From assembly GCA_028285755.1 (NCBI GenBank), contig JANQOQ010000008.1, positions 833,399 through 897,398 on the forward strand: DNA of 64,000 nucleotides, in the 5' to 3' direction. Shown here piece by piece: positions 1 through 8,210 of this stretch. Numbering within the stretch: position 1 is the stretch's first letter; each line of letters begins with the position of its first letter. Source of the stretch: Puniceicoccaceae bacterium. GTDB lineage: Bacteria > Verrucomicrobiota > Verrucomicrobiia > Opitutales > JAFGAQ01. The notes under the pieces were generated by a model, which saw only the letters and a list, made by a program, of their open reading frames with translations, had not been told where the DNA came from and did not search any database. The translations under genes were made by a program, and so were the position numbers.

Positions 1-1103
1 CGAGTGCTGATGAAGGCCTTGGCAAACTGCAAAAGCATGGCCATGAAATTGGAGTATTGGTCACTGACCAGCGGATGCCGGGTAAACTCGGTGTTGAATT
101 ATTAAAGCAGGCGCGTGCCTACTACCCGAATATAGTCAGGATTTTAACGACTGCCCATTCGGATCTCAATTCAGCAATCCAGGCTACCAATAAGGGTGCG
201 ATTTTTCACTACATATCCAAACCCTGGAATTTGGATGAGCTGGAATCCGTCATGCGCAGGGCGATGAATTTCTTTAACCTCAAAATTGAACGGGATGGGT
301 TGTTGCGTGAAAAAATATCAACCATCCAGCGCACTGCATTGATCAATAAAATTGAGAGTTTACTGGTATGGGCACAAACCAATAAAAACAGTGTTCAAAA
401 TGGGTCGACTGCCGTAAATTATATTGTTGATAGTATTCAGGTGGATCCGGGCGCTGTTGTTGATTACAACCAGTTTTACGGGCAGGATTATGGTCGGTGG
501 AATAGTAACTACACCAATCTGAATCTCGTTGAATCATTGACAGATTCTGAGGTCATTAAAGGTATTGATCAGTTGGCACCCGGTGAAGGGTTTGAGCCGG
601 CTGCATGCTTGAGCAATTTAAGGGAGGCATTTCCCCAAATTATCTGTGCGATTACGACTCTACCCAATGAATCCTGCGAAAATTCGGAAATCGGGTTACG
701 ACTTTGCACCGCGATTAAGCAAATGGTTAATTGCTGGATGCCAGAAGCCGACAAATCGCGTATTCTCGAAGTAGGGGAGACTGCAGATACTCGGGGTGGG
801 CCGAAGTGGTTCACCATGCGCTGTAGCTCATTGGGTGAAAAGTCACCCGAATCAACAAAGGCGAATGCCGATCAGTATTGTGGGAACAATTTTGATGCTA
901 CCAAAGAGCTTGCCTGGTTTAACATGGCCTTCCTCATTGCCCATTGTGGGGGAGAGGTGGAAGTCGATGAATTATCCAATGATCATTTTTCATTGAGACT
1001 GCGTTTTGATAATCCCGGTATTAAGTATTATTCAGCAACACAAGTAGTCGACCGTTTGCTCAATCGCATTGAGAATTGGGTAGTCGGTGAAGTGGCTGCA
1101 TAG
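1..1103 (+). CDS. Response regulator with receiver domain and degenerate kinase-like C-terminus (5' partial)
   Basis: The frame is open to the left edge from base 3, so the true start lies outside the window; at least 366 residues are visible. A CheY-like receiver domain is clear: the phospho-acceptor Asp in VTDQRMPG, the Thr of ILTTAHSD and the Lys of YISKPWN. A helical linker follows at about residues 85-125 of the visible part. The C-terminal 200 residues end with a stretch spaced like the last part of a histidine-kinase ATPase domain (AFLIAHCGGEVEV, then FSLRLRF), but no clear N box or G1 box is seen. It probably receives phosphate from a kinase outside the window; the output is unknown. 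The receiver call is firm and the C-terminal reading is inference. Confidence 0.85.
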   Translation, partial: SADEGLGKLQKHGHEIGVLVTDQRMPGKLGVELLKQARAYYPNIVRILTTAHSDLNSAIQATNKGAIFHYISKPWNLDELESVMRRAMNFFNLKIERDGLLREKISTIQRTALINKIESLLVWAQTNKNSVQNGSTAVNYIVDSIQVDPGAVVDYNQFYGQDYGRWNSNYTNLNLVESLTDSEVIKGIDQLAPGEGFEPAACLSNLREAFPQIICAITTLPNESCENSEIGLRLCTAIKQMVNCWMPEADKSRILEVGETADTRGGPKWFTMRCSSLGEKSPESTKANADQYCGNNFDATKELAWFNMAFLIAHCGGEVEVDELSNDHFSLRLRFDNPGIKYYSATQVVDRLLNRIENWVVGEVAA

Positions 1104-1117
1104 AGCAATAACATTTC

Positions 1118-1840
1118 ATGATAGCACAGGTAATCTTGGAGGCTGCTTCCCAATTACGAGAAGAGGTCAATAAGCTTACATTTGGTGAGCCGGTTCACAC
1201 TATCTATAATCCATTGGACTATGCTTGGTCACCCCACAGGCAGTATATCGAACGCTTCGGTAATGGCCCTAAAAAGGTGATCTTTCTCGGGATGAACCCT
1301 GGGCCTTGGGGTATGGCGCAGGTGGGTGTGCCATTTGGGGAGATCGATGCGGTAAAGTCCTGGATGAATATTGATAGCAAGGTGCATAAACCCACGATTG
1401 AGCACCCCAAAAGACCGATTACGGGTTTCGAAACAACACGATCTGAAGTAAGCGGTAAGCGGCTTTGGGGGCTTTTTGAGCAGAAATTTGTAATACCTGA
1501 ACGTTTTTTTCAGGATCATTTCGTTGCGAATTATTGTCCGTTGGTTTTTATGGAAGAGAGTGGTCGTAATTACACGCCCGATAAGTTGCGAAGATCGGAA
1601 CGTGATGCCCTCTACGCAGCTTGTGACGAACATTTAAGGCAAATCGTAGCGGTTATGCAGCCGGAATGGGTAATCGGTGTGGGTAAGTTTGCTTATGATC
1701 GTGCTAATGATGCTTTGAAAGATCTCAGCCTGAAAACTGAAACAATACTGCACCCCAGCCCCGCGAGTCCTGCAGCAAACCGGGGGTGGTCCGAAATCGT
1801 TGAAAAAAAATTGAAGGCTTTGAGTATCTGGGAGTCTTAA
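1118..1840 (+). CDS. SMUG1-type uracil-DNA glycosylase
   Basis: This protein of 240 residues should remove uracil and oxidised pyrimidines from DNA to start base-excision repair in the cytoplasm. Motif 1 reads GMNPGPWGMAQVGVPFGE, the SMUG1 form of the UDG-superfamily catalytic loop, with Asn as the key residue. Motif 2 reads HPSPASPAANRGW, the DNA-intercalating loop with its His. Between them lie core-fold segments such as ANYCPLVFME. The length fits bacterial SMUG1 proteins. It begins 14 bases after the response regulator and may be co-transcribed with it. SMUG1 is uncommon in bacteria, and a family-1 Ung would look different. Confidence 0.93.
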   Translation: MIAQVILEAASQLREEVNKLTFGEPVHTIYNPLDYAWSPHRQYIERFGNGPKKVIFLGMNPGPWGMAQVGVPFGEIDAVKSWMNIDSKVHKPTIEHPKRPITGFETTRSEVSGKRLWGLFEQKFVIPERFFQDHFVANYCPLVFMEESGRNYTPDKLRRSERDALYAACDEHLRQIVAVMQPEWVIGVGKFAYDRANDALKDLSLKTETILHPSPASPAANRGWSEIVEKKLKALSIWES

Positions 1841-1909
1841 TAATTATAGGATAGTTTACTTTTTACTGCACAAAAGTAATATTATTCCGTATATTAGAGT
1901 AGGCTGAAT

Positions 1910-2494
1910 ATGAGTGATCAAGAACAGGACTATGGCGATTTCTCAGAGTGGTTATCGCGCATTGATAAGGAGATAAGCAAAAACCCGGATGCTATCCCTC
2001 CAATGGGCAATGACGATGAGGAAGATATGGATGTGGCCCAAATTCTGAATGTGATTGATTATTGGGTGAAAAAACTACAGCACGCTCCCACCACCACCTG
2101 GAAAGATGAGCTTGAAGTCAGGGGATTTGAGTTTCCTGTATATACTGACGCTCCGAAGCAGAAAGTCTCAGACAGACTATGGCAACTGATCCATTGCCTG
2201 GCGGGCCTGCGTGTATTTTTAATCAATACCGATCATTTAAGCGATTTTGAGCTTTATGATAAAGTGGTCAGTGATTATATGAATCGTACCATACTGCATA
2301 TCCCTTTTGATGAAACGTCAGGCTGCCTGATCGATTTTGCCAGTAAAGACTCGGACGAGGGCACCCAAGACTGGCTCAAATTTTACGCGACGAATCCTGA
2401 TAGGATCGAGTGGGCAAAAGCCAACCCGGGAAAGCCATTGCCTGTTTCGGAGTTGCCAGCATATTCAAGGGATAGCATATTGCCAAAACCCTGA
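1910..2494 (+). CDS. Conserved hypothetical acidic protein
   Basis: This protein of 194 residues is one I do not recognise. It has no signal peptide or membrane segment, so it is probably cytoplasmic. The N-terminal 45 residues are strongly acidic (GNDDEEDMD). The middle is helical, with WVKKLQH and RLWQLIHCLAGLRVFL, and the C-terminus is Pro-rich. It begins 69 bases after the glycosylase gene and ends 5 bases before the LOG-family gene, so it is probably co-transcribed with that gene. Nothing in the sequence suggests an enzymatic motif. Confidence 0.75.
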   Translation: MSDQEQDYGDFSEWLSRIDKEISKNPDAIPPMGNDDEEDMDVAQILNVIDYWVKKLQHAPTTTWKDELEVRGFEFPVYTDAPKQKVSDRLWQLIHCLAGLRVFLINTDHLSDFELYDKVVSDYMNRTILHIPFDETSGCLIDFASKDSDEGTQDWLKFYATNPDRIEWAKANPGKPLPVSELPAYSRDSILPKP

Positions 2495-2499
2495 ATATT

Positions 2500-3339
2500 A
2501 TGACGCAACCAAAGTATCCTACGCCCGAAAAGGCCTACAAAAATCTGCAATTCCTAAATAGTCACGATGCGCGCAGCATACGTGTGCTCTGTGAGCTTAT
2601 CGAACCTGAAACCCGCTTTGAGGAGCAATGCGTGCAGCACACGATTGTTTTCTTTGGTTCGGCAAGATCGGTAGACTGCGATCGGGCCCCTGCAGCGATA
2701 GACGCGCTCAAAAAACGGCTGCAACTCACGAGGGACGAGGCTGAAATCAAAATGCTGAAGCGCCGCATCAACCATGTGGAGCGTTTTTCAAGCTATTATG
2801 AAAAGGCGGAAGAGCTTGCTGAAAAAATGACTCGCTGGTCGTTGACGATTCCCGAGGAAAAGGATCGCTTTTATGTATGCTCCGGAGGCGGGCCCGGAAT
2901 GATGGAGGCTGCCAATAAGGGAGCTAAGCTTGCGGGCGGTAAGTCGATCGGCTTGGGTATCAGTTTGCCCTTTGAGCAACACTTGAACGCGTATTGCGAT
3001 GAAGAGCTCAGCTTTGAGTTTCACTACTTCTTCATGCGTAAATATTGGTTCCTCTATCTCGCAAAAGCTTTGGTCGCATTCCCTGGGGGATTCGGGACCA
3101 TGGATGAGCTATTTGAGGTGTTGACATTAATTCAGACGCGCAAGGCGCTTAAGAAATTACCGATCGTGCTGTTTGGTTCCGAATTCTGGAATGATATTAT
3201 GAACTTCGATAACTTCCTGAAATGGGGTGTCATCTCTGAGGATGACCTGCGCCTCTTCAAAATCATGGACGATGTGGATGAAGTTGCGGATTATCTGAAG
3301 TATGAGCTCAAGAGCAACCCGCTGGACACCTCTTTTTAA
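2500..3339 (+). CDS. LOG family protein (Rossmann-fold nucleotide-binding, TIGR00730-like)
   Basis: The protein has 279 residues. The Rossmann-type core carries the family signature SGGGPGMMEAANKGA at about residue 127 and PGGFGTMDELFE at about 198, including the Arg and Glu catalytic region. Characterised LOG proteins cleave cytokinin riboside monophosphates or other nucleotide monophosphates to base and ribose phosphate. At 279 residues this belongs to the longer subgroup, with an extra charged N-terminal helical section (residues 60-110) before the core. It follows the hypothetical gene by 5 bases. It converges on the phosphopantetheinyl transferase, overlapping its end by 4 bases. The substrate cannot be told from sequence. 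Confidence 0.9.
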   Translation: MTQPKYPTPEKAYKNLQFLNSHDARSIRVLCELIEPETRFEEQCVQHTIVFFGSARSVDCDRAPAAIDALKKRLQLTRDEAEIKMLKRRINHVERFSSYYEKAEELAEKMTRWSLTIPEEKDRFYVCSGGGPGMMEAANKGAKLAGGKSIGLGISLPFEQHLNAYCDEELSFEFHYFFMRKYWFLYLAKALVAFPGGFGTMDELFEVLTLIQTRKALKKLPIVLFGSEFWNDIMNFDNFLKWGVISEDDLRLFKIMDDVDEVADYLKYELKSNPLDTSF

Positions 3340-3986
3340 CAAACTTGGCTACAGGTTAGCACATGGTCCTGCCAGAAGGTATACCTGCCAATATGATTGT
3401 CGACCGCATCCGTTTTATCTGAGCTGAAGGTATAACTGCTATTTTCAGGATTGATACTGATCTCCACATCCTGGAAGCCAAGCCAATCTCTGGTTTCTCC
3501 AAATTGAAATTTGAAGAACGCTTCCTTTGCGCTGAATGTAATCGCCATCAATTGTGTGGGTGAGATTTTTAAACTTTTTGCCAACTCAATGATATTTTTA
3601 AGCTCTTCTTTGCTCGTTAATTTGTTCCAGAGGCTTGGTTTTACGCGTTCAAATTGCTCCAGATCGACGCCGATTGCGTTTGAGCTTTTATGAGCTGCGA
3701 CAGTGCAGATGCCTCTGCAGTGGGTGATGCTGCCATTCATGCCCTCAGGCCAGAGGGGCTGCCCATCTGAACCCGTTAACACCGGTCCGGAATAGGACAG
3801 GAGCTGCCGGATAATCGATCGGGATGTGCTGTATTCGTGCTGTTTCAGGGAGCTCCGTTCTGCAATATAGAGTCTTTCCTCGTGATGAATCTCATCGGTA
3901 TAATCGGAAATGAAACGAGTCTCCACAAAGCAGCCTTCAGGCAGGATGCTTTTCCAGAGATTATCCAGTTCCTGATAATTATGCAT
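3336..3986 (-). CDS. 4'-phosphopantetheinyl transferase (EntD-like)
   Basis: This enzyme moves the phosphopantetheine arm from CoA to a Ser on carrier proteins. The chosen ATG at 3986 gives 216 residues beginning MHNYQELDNLW and overlaps the upstream epimerase gene by 8 bases, a normal coupled arrangement. An upstream in-frame ATG at 4091 would bury 105 bases in that gene. Family marks are GSITHCRG, then GVDLE with the metal-binding acid, and FSAKEAFFK. The SITHC segment is typical of the EntD/PcpS type used for fatty-acid, polyketide or non-ribosomal carriers. No such synthase lies in the window, so the partner is unknown. Confidence 0.9.
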   Translation of the reverse strand: MHNYQELDNLWKSILPEGCFVETRFISDYTDEIHHEERLYIAERSSLKQHEYSTSRSIIRQLLSYSGPVLTGSDGQPLWPEGMNGSITHCRGICTVAAHKSSNAIGVDLEQFERVKPSLWNKLTSKEELKNIIELAKSLKISPTQLMAITFSAKEAFFKFQFGETRDWLGFQDVEISINPENSSYTFSSDKTDAVDNHIGRYTFWQDHVLTCSQVC

Positions 3987-4956
3987 CAACCTTACCAATC
4001 TCCTTGAGCCATTGGATCGTAGGCTCCAGCGTTTCGCGTGCATTTCTAAATGATGTGCCAAGATCGTTGGTCGCATTTTCATTCCCTGCATACCAGTAGT
4101 GCATCGCGTATCGATACTTGGTTACGCTCTGGCTGAGACCTGAGATCCGAACGACTGAAAAAACCGCATTGTAGAGATGCAGTATGAAATGGGGAATGGT
4201 TATAATCGGCTTCTTTTTGCCGTGAATAGTGAGTGATAAATGGGCCAGCTGCTTAAGGCTGAGCATCTCCCCGGCAAGATGATATCGCTTGCCTGTTTTT
4301 CCATTTTCTAGCGCACTTACGATTCCGTTGGCTACATCATCGACATGTGCGATGGTGATACCTCCGTTGCAAACCAGACACATTGGCCCTTTGCAAAAGT
4401 CGATTATCGATCCGGCAGTTACTAAGTTATGGTCTTCGGGGCCATAGGTTTCTCCCGGATTCACCATGACAATATTCGCTCCTTTTTCCTGTACTGTCTT
4501 CAGGCAATGTTGCTCAGCTTCATTTTTCAATGCTGCGTAGCGATACCGTTTGGGATTCAGATTAAATGGCGAAGCTTCGTCTCGTTTATCATCAGGTCTT
4601 TTGCTCGCTCCAAACGTGGCTGCACTACTCACATAAACCATTCGCAGTTTCTTTTCGGCGACGGTATCTGCTAATCGTTGAGTAGCGCCCACTATGACCT
4701 CCTTCAATTCTGGAGAATCCAGTTTGTCCCAGCTGGAGAGTGAAGCTGCGTGTATAACGGCATCACACCCCTGAAGGGCCTCTTGCCATTGGATAGTCCT
4801 GATATCACCCACGTATTCCTCAAATTCCACCCCTTCCAATGGGCTTCGGTTACTGCCCTGCCTCAAAACGAGCCGCAGGGCATGCCCCTGGTCATACAGT
4901 AGTTGGACGACCCGGGATCCAATAAACCCATTACCTCCGGTGACGAGTATTTTCAT
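3979..4956 (-). CDS. NAD(P)-dependent epimerase/dehydratase family protein
   Basis: This extended short-chain dehydrogenase has 325 residues. The N-terminal nucleotide-binding loop reads GGNGFIGSRVV at residues 7-17, followed by a DI segment near residue 50. YVSSAATFG supplies the catalytic Ser region and YRYAALKNEAE the YxxxK pair. It is closest in style to dihydroflavonol-reductase or sterol-dehydrogenase-like members that act on a sugar, sterol or acyl alcohol. It lies 5 bases after ymdB and is translationally coupled to the phosphopantetheinyl transferase. The substrate is not deducible. Confidence 0.88.
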   Translation of the reverse strand: MKILVTGGNGFIGSRVVQLLYDQGHALRLVLRQGSNRSPLEGVEFEEYVGDIRTIQWQEALQGCDAVIHAASLSSWDKLDSPELKEVIVGATQRLADTVAEKKLRMVYVSSAATFGASKRPDDKRDEASPFNLNPKRYRYAALKNEAEQHCLKTVQEKGANIVMVNPGETYGPEDHNLVTAGSIIDFCKGPMCLVCNGGITIAHVDDVANGIVSALENGKTGKRYHLAGEMLSLKQLAHLSLTIHGKKKPIITIPHFILHLYNAVFSVVRISGLSQSVTKYRYAMHYWYAGNENATNDLGTSFRNARETLEPTIQWLKEIGKVDA

Positions 4957-4961
4957 GGCTA

Positions 4962-5759
4962 TTACATGTGGAGTATGTTCTCGCCCAGTTGAATCTGGCG
5001 GATGCTTTGAGCCAGCCCAAACTCATTAATCGTTACCAGGCATCCCCACAATTGGATATCTCCCTCCGCCACTGGAAATTTTCGTGGCATCCCGTCCTTG
5101 AAACGATCGATAACGGGCATTACTTCCCTGCCTAAAACGGATTGATAGGGTCCGGTCATTCCCGCATCGCTGAGGTAGGCCGTACCATTGGGTAACACTT
5201 TTGCGTCTGCAGTTGGGATATGCGTGTGTGTGCCCACGACCAGTGAAACCTGGCCATCAAGGTAAAACCCCATGGCCACTTTTTCCGATGTGGCTTCTGC
5301 GTGCACTTCCACCATTACCGCATCACACGTTTCTTTTAACTCTGGAAGTATTTCATCGATGCAGCTGAAGGCATTATCAGCCGGGATTTTCATGAAATTT
5401 CTTCCCATCAATGTGCAGATGCCGAGCTTATAGTCGCCTTTTTCGATAATCAAAAAACGCCTCCCGGGGCATTCAGGCGGCAGATTGGCAGGGCGGCATA
5501 CAAAGTCCAGTTGATCGATATCGATCTCAAATCCTTTTTGATCCCACACGTGATCTCCCAGCGTGATGGCATCCACCCCATGTTTCTTGATTTCCAAAGC
5601 AATGGATTTGGTGATTCCCGCACCTCCGGCAGCATTTTCGCCGTTGGCGACCACGATGTCGATAGCCTCCTGTTTGATAAGCGTTTTTAATTTTTGCTCA
5701 ACTATCTGCCTGCCCGGTTTGCCAACTATATCTCCTATAAATAATACTCGTTTACTCAT
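4962..5759 (-). CDS. ymdB: YmdB family metallophosphoesterase (cyclic nucleotide phosphodiesterase)
   Basis: The chosen start MSKRVLFIGDIVGKPGR gives 265 residues, the usual family length; a start four codons upstream (5771) is possible. The dimetal site is laid out as GDIVGKPG, NGENAAGGAGIT, GDHVWDQK, VEVHAEATSEK and VGTHTHIPTAD. These provide the expected Asp, Asn, Glu and His ligands. YmdB proteins hydrolyse 2',3'-cyclic nucleotides and influence mRNA turnover and development in Bacillus. It is the first gene of a minus-strand run with the epimerase and the phosphopantetheinyl transferase, and it diverges from ilvB. Confidence 0.94.
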   Translation of the reverse strand: MSKRVLFIGDIVGKPGRQIVEQKLKTLIKQEAIDIVVANGENAAGGAGITKSIALEIKKHGVDAITLGDHVWDQKGFEIDIDQLDFVCRPANLPPECPGRRFLIIEKGDYKLGICTLMGRNFMKIPADNAFSCIDEILPELKETCDAVMVEVHAEATSEKVAMGFYLDGQVSLVVGTHTHIPTADAKVLPNGTAYLSDAGMTGPYQSVLGREVMPVIDRFKDGMPRKFPVAEGDIQLWGCLVTINEFGLAQSIRQIQLGENILHM

Positions 5760-5860
5760 TAATTTATCCAAAACCTGAGCTTCCGGGCTGAATCCTCTTG
5801 ATTTTTAGCCCAATCAACGCTCTATATCTCACTTTTTCTTAATATTAACAATATAAATTC

Positions 5861-7636
5861 ATGAAAGCACAAACAGTAAACACAGACTCACTCAAGGGCG
5901 AATACGGACCAACGATGAAGGGTGCGGACGTCGTCGTGGAATCTTTGATTCGTGAGGGTGTGGATGTGATCTTCGCTTATCCGGGCGGTGCTTCTCTTGA
6001 ATTACACCAGGCACTCGTTAAACGTGAAGACGAAATTCGCACCATTCTTCCCCGCTTTGAGCAGGGCGGCGGGTTCATGGCGCATGGCTATGCACGTGCA
6101 ACCGGTAAGGCAGGCGTATGCATGGCAACCAGTGGCCCGGGTGCAACCAACCTCGTCACTTGCATTGCGGATGCTTACATGGACAGTATACCGCTGATCG
6201 CGATTACCGGGCAGGTCTATCAGGAATTTATTGGAAAGGCAGCCTTTCAGGAAACGGATTTTCTGGATATGACCATGCCGGTCGTTAAGCACAGCTATCT
6301 GGTATTGGATTATAGGGATCTGCCAAAAGTCATCAAGGAAGCATTTCACATTGCAACTACCGGAAGACCCGGACCCGTTGTGATTGATATTCCCAAGGAT
6401 GTTCAGCAGGCGGCATTTGAGCCATTCTTTCCCGAATCGGTGGATTTACCCGGATATCCCGAGCCACCCAAGGCGAGTGACGAGGAGTTGATCGAGATCC
6501 TAAAGCTGATCGAACAATCGAAGAAGCCTGTTCTTTACACCGGCGGGGGAATCATATCGAGTGACTCATCGGAAGCGCTGCGTGAATTTCTAAAGCTTAC
6601 CGGAATTGCCCACTCATCCACGCTTATGGGCCTCGGTGCGGTTGATGCGGATGACCCGCAATCACTGTATTGGTTTGGTATGCACGGAACAGTTGCGGGG
6701 AACTGGGCGGTTTATGAGAGTGACCTGCTGATCTGTGCGGGCGCACGTTTTGATGATCGTATTACCGGAGAAGTCAGTAAGTTTTCACCGAACTCGAAGA
6801 TCGTTCACATCGATCTGGATCGCTCTGAGCACAATAAGAACGTCCTCGTAGATGTTGCGATCCACTCGGATATCGGCTATGCCATCACACGCATGGTGGA
6901 GTTGCTCAAAGCGGGTCACGAGTTTACCAAACCTGATGTAACTGAATGGATGGCTACCCTGGATGGCTGGAAAAAGGAGCACCCGTTCAGCTATGAAGAG
7001 AGTCGCCATATACTCCCTCAGGAGGCGGTTGAAATCCTTTACGAGGAGAGTAATGGGGATGCACTCATCACGACCGGCGTAGGTCAGCATCAGATGTGGG
7101 CCGCCCAATACTATCGTTTTAAGAATCCGCGCAGCTACATCAGCTCGCTGGGTTTGGGAACGATGGGCTTTGGTTATCCTGCGGCAGTTGGAGCCAAGGT
7201 TGCCTACCCGGATAAGGAGGTCATCGATATCGACGGCGACGGTTCATTCGTGATGAATATCCAGGAGCTGGCGACTGCTGCGATCGAGAAGATCAATGCC
7301 AAGTGCCTGTTGCTCAATAATCAACACCTAGGCATGGTGGTGCAGTGGGAAGACCGTTTTTACGACAGTGTTCGCGGGCAGACGATTCTCGGTGATCCTG
7401 AAAACATCGGCAGCCCTGAAAACATTGATGGGCTCTACCCGAATTTCGTTCAGATTGCCGAAGGATTCGGCGTAAAGGCACGCCGGGTTATCCGGAAGGA
7501 AGAGCTTCGTGATGCGATCAAGGAGATGTTGGCGCACGAAGGGCCATACTTGCTGGATGTGATTGTTCCTTATACCGAGCACGTTTTACCGATGATTCCG
7601 CAGAAAAAGTCTGCAAGGGAAATCATCATCAAGTAA
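5861..7636 (+). CDS. ilvB: Acetolactate synthase large subunit
   Basis: This enzyme of 591 residues condenses pyruvate with pyruvate or 2-oxobutyrate, the first shared step of branched-chain amino-acid synthesis. The three thiamine-diphosphate enzyme domains are present. The N-terminal one carries the catalytic Glu in [18 protein letters not shown] (about residue 65). A central FAD/Rossmann domain follows. The C-terminal one has [15 protein letters not shown] (about residue 456) for Mg and cofactor. The family usually has RHEQGA, so this is a variant loop with the Glu kept. No small regulatory subunit gene (ilvN) adjoins it. The upstream 88 bases are AT-rich and shared with ymdB. It overlaps mnmM by 8 bases, convergent. 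Confidence 0.95.
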   Translation: MKAQTVNTDSLKGEYGPTMKGADVVVESLIREGVDVIFAYPGGASLELHQALVKREDEIRTILPRFEQGGGFMAHGYARATGKAGVCMATSGPGATNLVTCIADAYMDSIPLIAITGQVYQEFIGKAAFQETDFLDMTMPVVKHSYLVLDYRDLPKVIKEAFHIATTGRPGPVVIDIPKDVQQAAFEPFFPESVDLPGYPEPPKASDEELIEILKLIEQSKKPVLYTGGGIISSDSSEALREFLKLTGIAHSSTLMGLGAVDADDPQSLYWFGMHGTVAGNWAVYESDLLICAGARFDDRITGEVSKFSPNSKIVHIDLDRSEHNKNVLVDVAIHSDIGYAITRMVELLKAGHEFTKPDVTEWMATLDGWKKEHPFSYEESRHILPQEAVEILYEESNGDALITTGVGQHQMWAAQYYRFKNPRSYISSLGLGTMGFGYPAAVGAKVAYPDKEVIDIDGDGSFVMNIQELATAAIEKINAKCLLLNNQHLGMVVQWEDRFYDSVRGQTILGDPENIGSPENIDGLYPNFVQIAEGFGVKARRVIRKEELRDAIKEMLAHEGPYLLDVIVPYTEHVLPMIPQKKSAREIIIK

Positions 7637-8204
7637 TCAGCTTACTTTTTTGCAGCATCCAGAAGATCGGCCCCCGGTTTTCTGGATGTTCGCTATCCTT
7701 CTCTTCGAGGATCTGCAGATTAGCCTGGTCATTGATCCAGCCTTTAACCGCTTCGTGTTCTTCCATACCACCCGCATGGCCGCGATACGCGAGTATGCTG
7801 ATAATGCCTGATGGCTTCAGGATATTAAGAGCGGCATCTAAAGCGCAGAGGGTAGTCTCAGGCTGGGTAGTCAGTGATTTATCCCCATGGGGCAGGTAAC
7901 CCAGGTTAAACATGACTAGCGCCACCTGACCCTGTTCGGATTCAGGGATTTTAGTGAGTATTTTATCGTGGGATTTTTGGATGAGTTCAGTCTGGTGGTG
8001 GCACTTTTTGCTCTTGATGAGAAACCCCGCCATTTCCAGCGCGATTTCCTGGATGTCAAATCCATATACTTTACCGGTAGGCCCGACACCCTGAGCGAGA
8101 AATACGGTGTCATGCCCATTGCCAACTGTGGCATCGACTACGGTGTCGCCAGGCTTGAGGTGGCTGCTCAGTATGCGGTGTGCGTAGTCGACCAGCCGTT
8201 CCAT
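7629..8204 (-). CDS. MnmM/YtqB-type class I SAM-dependent methyltransferase
   Basis: This protein of 191 residues is a small Rossmann methyltransferase of the rRNA_methylase (PF06962) family. The SAM loop is [16 protein letters not shown], with the acidic residue at the end of strand 2 in [20 protein letters not shown] is the catalytic-loop signature that marks the YtqB group. Bacillus YtqB/MnmM methylates the aminomethyl side chain of wobble uridine in tRNA. It starts 6 bases after ispG ends, so it is the last gene of the uppS-to-ispG operon. The family is clear; the tRNA role is taken from Bacillus. Confidence 0.9.
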   Translation of the reverse strand: MERLVDYAHRILSSHLKPGDTVVDATVGNGHDTVFLAQGVGPTGKVYGFDIQEIALEMAGFLIKSKKCHHQTELIQKSHDKILTKIPESEQGQVALVMFNLGYLPHGDKSLTTQPETTLCALDAALNILKPSGIISILAYRGHAGGMEEHEAVKGWINDQANLQILEEKDSEHPENRGPIFWMLQKSKLIT

Positions 8205-8210
8205 CGCAGA

